64,000 nt of DNA from Eupeodes corollae (taxonomy: Eukaryota > Arthropoda > Insecta > Diptera > Syrphidae), in assembly GCF_945859685.1 (NCBI RefSeq), contig NC_079148.1, forward strand, positions 18,735,946 to 18,799,945. The letters run 5' to 3'. Positions within the stretch are counted from its first letter, which is position 1. Every line of letters starts with the position of its first letter. Below the pieces are notes generated by a model. That model worked only from the letters and a program-made list of their open reading frames with translations, was not told the DNA's origin and did no database searches. The position numbers and the translations under genes are program-made. Shown piece by piece: positions 57,040 to 64,000 of this stretch.

Positions 57040-57103
57040 CGGAACTACAAAGGAGTACAATTGCAGTGCATGTGAGCAGACCAGGTGTCGTCCTTTGATG
57101 CAT
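57040..57103 (-). CDS. First coding exon of a host gene encoding a signal peptide
   Basis: From the ATG at 57103 the minus strand reads MHQRTTPG followed by LLTCTAIVLLCSS, 21 codons plus one base, and meets a consensus donor. The N-terminus has a basic residue, then an 11-residue hydrophobic core and small residues, as in signal peptides. An in-frame TGA lies 13 codons upstream with no ATG between, which supports this start. Phase-1 introns just after a signal peptide are typical of secreted, adhesion and immunoglobulin-superfamily proteins, but no domain is available to choose. The next exon is not recognisable in the window, so the first intron may be very long and TE-filled. No gene symbol can be given. 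Of all frames in the window this is the best candidate for a working host gene. Confidence 0.6.
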
Positions 57104-57483
57104 ATTGGGTGGTTTTGCACTAGCAGGACCTGATGCTACTCAAATGACTGACGGCGCTATATGACAGCAACAGCAACAGCAGCAGGACAGGGTGACAGGA
57201 CGACAGGACACAAGAGCAACCTGCTGAATCCCGATCCCGGTGGTCGATGTCGATGATGATGATGGGTGAAATGCAAAGGCTGATGCCAAATCATTCATTC
57301 ATCGTGTTGCATGTGACAATGACGAGTGATGGCGGCGGTGGTGTCGTCGTCCTCGTTCTCGTTCTCGTCCTCGTCGTCGTCTGTGATAGATAAATGGATG
57401 AATGGAGGTGGAAGAGCAATGCCAGGTGTGTTGTCAAATCATGCAAAACGGGACAAGGACACACTAGAACAGTATTCTGCACT
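57104..57483 (-). promoter_or_regulatory. Probable 5' untranslated region of the host gene, CAG- and CGN-rich
   Basis: GC is much higher than around it. The minus strand has a CTG-rich tract (TGCTGCTGTTGCTGTTGCTG at about 57183-57164), a CATCATCATCATCG tract (57267-57247), and an ACGACGACGAGGACGAG tract (57380-57345). A 63-codon minus-strand upstream ORF (57482-57291) lies ahead of the exon and could be translated, but it is composition-driven. No TATA box is obvious. The start of transcription cannot be fixed from sequence. The plus-strand 107-codon ORF at 57326-57649 is a shadow of the triplet repeats. Confidence 0.45.
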
Positions 57484-59207
57484 ATTTCGAATTTTATTTT
57501 TTTACGTTTTGCTTTCTATTTGGAAAACCCTATATCTAACTATTGATCAAGGATTAACACGGAAGCAGATGTTACTCGACTTCGATTTCCTCTCTAGGTT
57601 TATCTCCTACATTCTTTTTTTTTTATTGATGTGGGATGCACATCATTAGGGGACTATCTTCTATCTTCTACTATGTCAGATTGGTGACCCCTTTTCGAAA
57701 AGAAGCAGAGTGGTGAGAGGATATTAATAATTCACTATACACTATAGACTGAAAGGACATTTGAATGTCCTTACAGTTTTTCTTTTTTGAATTTATTCCT
57801 TAATCCACTTATCCGTTCACAATATATCTACCGTATCTAACGTTGAAGATGATATCTCGATATCCGAAAATCCCGACCGAAACAACCCAGAGTCGAGGAC
57901 TTTTTTTCTATCTGTCAAAATTCAGAGTAAAATAAAATAGATCTTGATTATTTAATGAAATTGCTTGATGCACTCCGGGTGCACTCCGGCTTTTTTTATT
58001 CCCTAGGGCTTTAGACGTTTTACTTGTTTTTTTTTTTTGATTTTCCGTTAACACTCTTTATAGTCCTCGTTTTGGGTTGGTTGCGGTACGATGTAAATCC
58101 AACGTGTGACTGAAGTGTACAAAAGGATATTGTAAGGATTTATTATTCGGACCAAAGATTCTAGTAGTGTGATTCCGAAAACCCAGTATTTTTGAGATTT
58201 GGACGATGGGAAAATCCCTTTTGAATCCCTCGCTACGGTTTTGTGGGCTCAGAGTGTATAACCGAAGGCAAAGTGTTGGGGAAATTAAGTTCCGAAAAAT
58301 ATTGTGAGTATTTTTAGGAAAATGTTACTGCGCAGATGCTTGGTTATGGCATAGTTGAGACATTCCGAAACACGTGGACCTACCGGCATTTGTACCAAAG
58401 ATAACAGTTGGTATTAAGTTTTGTAAACAGTCGGATTTCAGTTGAATATGAGGGTTGAACGAAGCGAGTTGTTTCGTCAATTTTTCTACAATTTTACGAG
58501 ATTGTTAGAAGAAATGTCTTGTTTTGTAAATAAATTCCATAACTTTGTTATTTATGCGATGTACTCGTTAAAGTAATGTTTAATAGGTAATGTTTATCTT
58601 TGTAATAGGTTTTTAAAAAATGATAATATTTATACTACCTACTGAAGAAAAAAAATGGAAATTGCCCAAATAAATTTTCCTAGTCTCTTTAGTCTTCCAC
58701 ATTTTATATTAAGAAGCTTCAAAATTTGTCTGCGATTTTATGGTTAGCGACATTTTCAATAATACAAATTAATGAATTTTATTAAAATTTGTTCGTAATA
58801 CATGATGCCATAAAACCAATTGTCGACATTTAGCTTAACAACAAATGATTATTAATGTATGCGCCAGTACTAGAATGTTGATTTGTCTTCAATGAAAAAT
58901 TCCTTGAGCGTTGAACTTAACTCAAATTTCACTTTTCAAAAATATATTTATTTTTTTTTCAAATTTGATTTTGTTTAAAATTAATTTTTATTTTATTTAT
59001 TTATTACATTTGCAAAACCTTTTTGTTTTTTTCTCAAAAATCAAAAAAAAACTAAAAAATTTGGAACGTCAAAAATCATTTATATTAATTATAATTTAAT
59101 AATTTATTAATTCAATAGAAAATTTAAAAATAAAAAAGAGGCTAGGTGGTGAAACACAATAATCAGAGGCGTCTTTATTATCATTTTAAAATTAATTTGT
59201 GTTTTTT
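57484..59207. other. Upstream region of the host exon, no gene seen
   Basis: From 57484 to about 58500 composition is mixed, with a near-repeat TGCACTCCGGGTGCACTCCGG at 57970-57990. After 58500 it is AT-rich. GAGGCTAGGTGGTGAAACAC at about 59139 may be a worn HINE 3' end. No ORF of note. Confidence 0.4.
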
Positions 59208-60010
59208 AACTCCCCATAGGAAGTTATTGTAATGGGTCCGTTTTTTCAAATTGAAAATTTTTACATTTCTCGACGTTTCAAGGTACCTAGAGTCGAAATA
59301 AAAGATTTTTAGAAGCATGTCTGTGCGTTCGTGTGTACGTACGTTTGCGAGGTTTTTTTTCGTCGTCCATAGCTCAAGAACCAGAAGAAATATCGACTTA
59401 AAATACATTTTGATATACAGATAATAAGGCAGAAAGATGCAGAAAGTGCACTCAAGAAAATTGCGTGGGTGGTTTTTTTTAACCATAGCAGTTTATAAAA
59501 AAAGGGAACATTTTGGATAACCCTTAATATCTCATGAACCAAAAACGCAAGGGACTTGAATTAAATTTTGTGTAATAAATTGTAGCGTGATACCAAACAA
59601 GTATATTTTTTGAAAAAATCCAAATATCGGTTTTTAAATAAATCAAAAAAACTGAAACAAAAATTGTCACTTCGAAAACTTTACGAATACAAAATGAGAT
59701 ATATCCAAAAAAATGTTGTGCAACGAAAAATAACGTTTATAACATCTGGTAAGACTTTGAGAAAAATCGAATTGACAAACCTAAACGAGAGAATTAATAA
59801 AAGTTGATTTTCGACTGAAATATCTTTTCAAAACTTTGAGATATTAGATACCAACTACTGTTATCTTCTAAAAATTATTGTTGTCAACATTCTGTAGTAT
59901 TTAAAAAAAAAACGAATTGACTGTTTTCTTACAAAAAATTAAAAATCGAAAAAAAAATTTAACAAAAATTGTTAAAAACTGATTTTCGATTCAAATATTT
60001 TTCCAAAAAT
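59208..60010 (+). mobile_element. HINE repeat copy 10, truncated at its 3' side
   Basis: Palindrome AACTCCCCATAGGAAGTT, then GACATTTCT-like block, GTCTGTGCGTTCGTGTGTAC microsatellite, CGTCGTCCATAGCTCAAGAA, TTGCGTGGGTGGTTTTTTTT and two to three degenerate units (GTTGATTTTCGACTGAAATA near 59797, CTGATTTTCGATTCAAATAT near 59979). It stops at about 60010, where a hAT remnant begins, so the hAT piece lies between this copy and copy 11. Confidence 0.85.
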
Positions 60011-60015
60011 TTGCA

Positions 60016-60840
60016 CACGCCTAAAATTTATCAAAATTCTCCCTTATATCACTTATGAAAGAAAAAAGCGATTTGAAAGCAACGTCAATCTTTATTGTTT
60101 CTTTTTGAAGGCTTTTGCCGGTTTTATGAATTCTTTCTAATATTGTGCTACCAATTTCTGTTAAAATGAGAAACTCCAGTTTTGAAATTTTCTTAGATAT
60201 GTTAACTGCATCAGCTCGTACAGACCATCTTGTTTCAGAAAGGTTTTTAAGAACTCTATGTGAACCTAAACATACATTCAATTTATTCCAGCGATGGGTA
60301 GAAGCTGAAAAAAATTGTATATTTTTTGAACCACTTCAAAGAAACTTGTTGCCTCCTGCACACAACCAGCCACATTAAGGCATACTTAGTTAAGAGAATA
60401 TTCTGCATAAGGTACAAAGGTAGAAAATTCGCACCTTTCCTTTAATCTTGCTTGCAAACTATGATATTTTCCAGACATATTAGACGCATTATCATAGCTT
60501 TGTCCTCTGCAATCCTTTATTGAAATATCATCATCAAATATTCAGATTTATGCTCTTGAATAGGTATAAATTTAAAGAACCTTGTGATAGGAACAAAATT
60601 TTTATCATACTGAAATACATAAGTCCACTGGTCGGGTGTATTATCAACACTTAGGGAAAAATATTTTGCCGATCTTATTTCACCTAAAATTTTTATTAGG
60701 ACCTGTTTCCTCATTCTATCAATGAATTCGTTGCAAATATTTGCTGAGAAATATGAAGTGTATCCCTTTCCCGAGTTCTCACATTTTTTTAAATGATCAG
60801 CGATGAATAAATCAACATGGGACAACTTTGTGTTTGTTTA
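60016..60840 (-). pseudogene. hAT-like transposase remnant (DUF4371 type)
   Basis: On the minus strand: MSHVDLFIADHLKKCENSG, YFSANICNEFIDRMRKQVL, IRSAKYFSLSVDNTPD, ITRFFKFIPIQEHK (60825-60517), then CRGQSYDNASNMSGKYHSL and QARLKERCEFSTFVPY (about 60515-60400), then CLNVAGCVQEATSFF and EVVQKIYNFF, and after a shift VLKNLSETRWSVRADAVNIS (60255 downward). The order DUF4371, (D)NASNMSGKY, LSxTRWSxRxDA is that of ZMYM/hAT-like transposases widespread in animals; the SVD and YDNA aspartates belong to the catalytic core. At least two frameshifts and a stop break it, and both ends are missing. It belongs to a different hAT lineage from the one at 14.8 kb. Confidence 0.85.
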
Positions 60841-61560
60841 TGGAGTGAGTTGAAAAATCAACGTGTGTGCAGAACTGTCGAGTAGAACGAAAGCATAGTT
60901 GTTAATACTCGAGTCGAAAACTTTTTTATCAATTTTTTGTTTTTGTAGGTTTTTTGTGCTTTGTACAAAAAATTGACTAAAAGTTAACAGCAATATTTTG
61001 CATATGATAAAGTTTGATTTTAATTTTGTATTCGAAAATATATTGTTATCAATTTCTGTAGCAATTCTTGAAAGTTTTTTTTCTTGTAAATATCAAAATG
61101 CACGACTGGGTTGTACGATCTGGCTCATGAACCCAAATAGGCTGTTTAAAAATATTTACTGTATTTTAAGATCTAGAAATGTACCTGCATAAAAAGTTTG
61201 TTTTCAAAAATTAAAACGCTATTTGAATTTTCAAAAAAAAAACTTAAATTTTTAGAAATTTGTATTTGAAAAAAATTAAAGCGTTTTTTTTCTTAAATTA
61301 ATTTGTATATTTATATTATTTCAATTTTAGCTAAAAACATTATTGGTATGCATTTATTTAAAGCATTTTTAATAAACTCGTACGTTTTTAATTTCAATTT
61401 CGTAAAAAAGTCTTGCCCCATCTTCAAGGTATCAAATTTCGAAAAAAAAAAATATTTTATATTTATTTTTAAATAAAAATGAAAACAATAAGACATTTTT
61501 GATCACCAAATTTTATAAAGACAGTATAAGAGCTTGTGCAGAAATAAAATTATTTAAATC
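60841..61560. other. AT-rich stretch with traces of HINE units
   Basis: TCGAGTCGAAAACTTTTTTA and TTTTTGTAGGTTTTTTGTGC near 60908-60960 resemble minus-oriented central units, too worn to delimit. Nothing else seen. Confidence 0.35.
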
Positions 61561-61790
61561 GGTTGATTAAAAACAAAATAATAGTTCTATGGGGGTACCC
61601 TTCTCGAGCAATACAAACATTTTTTTGTGAAGTTTCCCAATCTAATGGATTGACTTGTAGGGGCCGGAACAGGTAGACAGAAAGACGGCCGGAATCGCGG
61701 TACCCACTTTTTCCAAATCCTCTACCATCGTAATGTCATGTTTGATTGAAATCTCAAGTTAAATTTTTGTTTACGTATGCAAAACTTGTT
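61560..61790. repeat. Second dispersed repeat (R2), copy 2
   Basis: GGGGGTACCCTTCTCGAGCA, GTAGGGGCCGGAACAGG, AGACAGAAAGACGGCCGGAA, TACCCACTTTTTCCAAATCC, ACCATCGTAATGTCATG and TTGAAATCTCAAGTT match copy 1 at 19.0 kb in order and orientation. Family unknown. Confidence 0.6.
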
Positions 61791-61814
61791 AGTAAAAATA
61801 CCAATTGGATTTTT

Positions 61815-62769
61815 CTACGAACATTGTCTGTGCGTGCGTGTGTACGTACGTTCGTACGTCCGTACGTCCGTTCGCGAAGTTTTATTCGTCGTCCATAGCT
61901 CAAGAACCAGAAGAAATATAGACTTTAAATAAATGTTGTTGTACAGATAATAATGCAGAGAGATGCAAAAAGGCTCTCAAGAAAATTGCGTGGGTGTTTT
62001 TTTTACCATAGTAGTTTAAAAAAAGGTGAACATTTTAGTTAACCCTAAAAATCTCACGAACCAATGATGCCACGACTTGAATTAAATTTTATATTATATA
62101 TTGCAACGTGATAGCAAACAAGTATATTTTTGGAAAAAAAAATCCAATCAAAGGTTTTTTTATAAATCAAAAAAATGTGTCACCTGGAAAATTTTACGAA
62201 TAAAAAATGATTCCATATTCAAAACAATTTTGTGCAACGACAAATAATATTTTTGCCATCTGATAAAATCAAATTGACAGTTATTTTTCTAAAAAAACAT
62301 TACTCAAAGTTGGTAATCATTGAACTTCGACTCAAATATCTTTTCAAAACCTTGAGACTATGACTATATTTTCAACATTCAGTAAAATTTTGAGAAAAAT
62401 CGAATTGACAGTTTTTCTTACAAAAAATAAAAACCAAAAAAAAAAACCAAATTAAAACTTGGTAAAAATCGATGCTCGGTTCTTGATATCGCTCAAATTA
62501 ATTTCATTCATACAATTCGTAAAAATCTAAGAAATGCTACTAAAATTGGTAAAAATTTGTTTTCGACTAAAAATCTTTTTAACAAAACTAGATTTTCAAA
62601 CTAAACTATTATTTTATATCAAAAATATTGTTAGTAATTTGAAAATTTTTAAGAATAATTCAACTGATAACTTTTTAAACCCAAAACAGAAACCTACATT
62701 TTTTAAGCAAGACAAACCGACAGACGGGATGAGACTTATCAGTGTGGGTCACATCCCAGCCTCTTTTTG
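61815..62769 (+). mobile_element. HINE repeat copy 11, lacking the 5' palindrome
   Basis: Starts at the microsatellite (GTCTGTGCGTGCGTGTGTAC, then TTCGTACGTCCGTACGTCCG), keeps CGTCGTCCATAGCTCAAGAA, central units, and a very good 3' end. GGGATG at 62726-62731 and CATCCC at 62752-62757 form the terminal hairpin, followed by AGCCTCTTTTT. Central arrays are shortened to two to three units. Confidence 0.9.
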
Positions 62770-62795
62770 ATTTAAATGTTTTTACTTAATTGATG

Positions 62796-62905
62796 CAAAG
62801 ATTAAGGCAGTAGAAATGAGGACAGATAGATAAAGATGGACAGTATCACCTGATGAACGGTATCACTTCTCTACCACCGGAATGTCACGTTTAATTAAAT
62901 GCAAT
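62796..62905. repeat. Second dispersed repeat (R2), copy 3, partial
   Basis: GAGGACAGATAGATAAAGAT, TATCACTTCTCTACCACCGG and AATGTCACGTTTAATTAAAT are collinear with R2 copies 1 and 2 but more diverged. Confidence 0.4.
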
Positions 62906-64000
62906 ACTTTCCATATAGTTCCTTTGTGTCACAAATAAAAAGAATAAATAGGATAAGGGAATTAAAAGTTTCAGATAGTAGATCACCACGCTTTAATTTT
63001 GTAGAAATCAGATTTGTCCAATACTGATTGCATTAAATAGTCCGAAATGTAATTTCTAACCCATCTAAAAAGTGCTTCATCAATACCCAATGTATTTATC
63101 TTCTGTGAGGAGACTAACCCTATCACTGTTTGGCGAAATTAGCCACTGCTATCACTACTGAACCTATTTCTGATAAAGCCGTAATTGCCATCTTCAAGGA
63201 AATTTCGGTCGTCGTGATATTTCTTGAGCTGATGATCAATAGTTAATCAAAACTCCAATATCTTTGCTTGCAAAACTTGGAAAAGTGTCATCAAAAATCA
63301 TTAATACAAAAAAGCCTCAAGAACATAAAGTTTGTTATTAAAAATTAACATCTCATTTAATTTAGTTGAATTTTTCGAAACAAAACAAAAATCAATGTTT
63401 TTTCAATATTTTCATAATTTGAATATATTAAATTCCTTAACCGTTAAAAACAAACAAAAATCGCGTTAATATAATTTAACTTAACTTAAATCTATGAGCG
63501 ATAGTTGTTGTATGCTAATATTTTGAATATTAGAATATGAATGTAATTTTTCTTAATATTATTAAACAACAATTTGAATATAGTAACTTATGTGCACTAT
63601 TTTGTTTGCTTTTTGTTATGTTGTTGTTTTAATTGCACTGCAATTACTTCATTCTCACTACTTGTTGGCTGGAATGGTGGCTTGGGTGTATTTGGTAACC
63701 CACAACTTCCAGCTCTTTCGAAAATTCCTACCCAAAGCAAAACCAAGTTAAAGAACAAGTTAACAGCATCTGCATTTGATATACCACAATAAAATTTCGC
63801 TTTCCACATTTTTTGTATGAAGCGCACACAACCACGATTCTTTATAAAAGAAAGAATGAATGTTCTTTTTATTTAACAGCATTACCAGATATGCAAGTAA
63901 TTGTTTTCTAGGCTATTTTCAATATTTATATTTAAAAAATGAAGAAGTTATTGAGGTTTGAAATTTTGTAAAATGTGAAACAGCTTATTTACTTTTTTGA
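62906..64000. other. Non-coding stretch with one unrecognised minus-strand ORF
   Basis: AT-rich. A minus-strand frame at 63827-63597 (76 codons) contains YCGISNADAVNLFFN, ERAGSCGLPNTPKPPFQPTS and SENEVIAVQLKQQHNK. It is more protein-like in composition than other small ORFs here, but I recognise no family. It could be an exon or a TE fragment. Confidence 0.25.

Noticed and set aside
57326..57649. 107-codon plus-strand ORF with a poly-serine start
   Set aside because: The serine run is a translation of a TCG/TTC tract on the strand opposite the host leader.
63597..63827. 76-codon minus-strand ORF as a host exon
   Set aside because: Composition is protein-like but there is no recognisable family, and no clear splice sites were found.

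Overview
This is AT-rich eukaryotic DNA, most likely from a fly (Diptera), with very low gene density and many old transposable-element (TE) remains. The assignment rests on three things seen in the sequence. Decayed jockey-, CR1- and R1/LOA-like LINE, mariner, hAT, pogo/Tigger and Harbinger copies are mixed together. A dominant short repeat is built like the dipteran Helentron-associated INE (HINE, DINE-1) elements. Short CGN-, CAG- and CGTA-rich simple repeats are frequent. I cannot name the species.

Only one piece of a likely host gene is convincing. It is a first coding exon on the minus strand at 57040-57103, with an upstream in-frame stop, a signal-peptide-like N-terminus of 21 residues and a phase-1 GTAAG splice donor. 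No later exon is recognisable at lower coordinates. Much of the window is therefore probably the long first intron of this secreted or membrane-protein gene, or intergenic DNA next to it. I found no complete host gene, tRNA, rRNA or CRISPR array.

Layout. 1-6000: a two-unit tandem repeat, a possible minus-strand LTR with a tRNA-Lys-type primer binding site, and non-coding DNA. 6.0-10.1 kb: a dead mariner-like transposase, a near-complete HINE copy, and a 5'-truncated jockey LINE framed by a 14-bp target-site duplication. 14.8-19.2 kb: a hAT C-terminal fragment, an internally deleted Tigger element with intact ends and TA duplication, a HINE copy and a second dispersed repeat. 22.3-26.0 kb: a HINE cluster and a second LINE. 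27.6-31.2 kb: a tRNA-Asp-like SINE, a TE-associated ORF broken by one stop, a mariner fragment and HINE copies. 33.1-36.6 kb: a TE-like ORF fragment, then a complex of three HINE copies, two of them head to head, one split by a SINE. 40.0-43.4 kb: HINE copies around a Harbinger-like element that keeps the start of a MADF-type gene. 45.3-49.1 kb: a CR1-like LINE ending in 21-bp tandem repeats, a SINE fragment and the longest HINE copy. 50.4-56.2 kb: a third mariner fragment, a dead transposon-type gene with an SDGCGGQNKN motif, and a decayed minus-strand LINE. 57.0-57.5 kb: the host exon and its CGN/CAG-rich upstream region. 59.2-62.8 kb: HINE copies around a dead hAT (DUF4371-type) gene.

The HINE-like family is the main structural theme, with about 17 copies or fragments. 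Each starts with a palindrome near AACTTCCCATAGGAAGTT. It then carries a (CGTN)n microsatellite, a central array of about 175-bp tandem units varying from about three to five, and a 3' hairpin (GGGATG...CATCCC) whose arm repeats the 5' AACTTCCCAT in inverted orientation. Family assignments are from pattern recognition and remembered families; no search was run.
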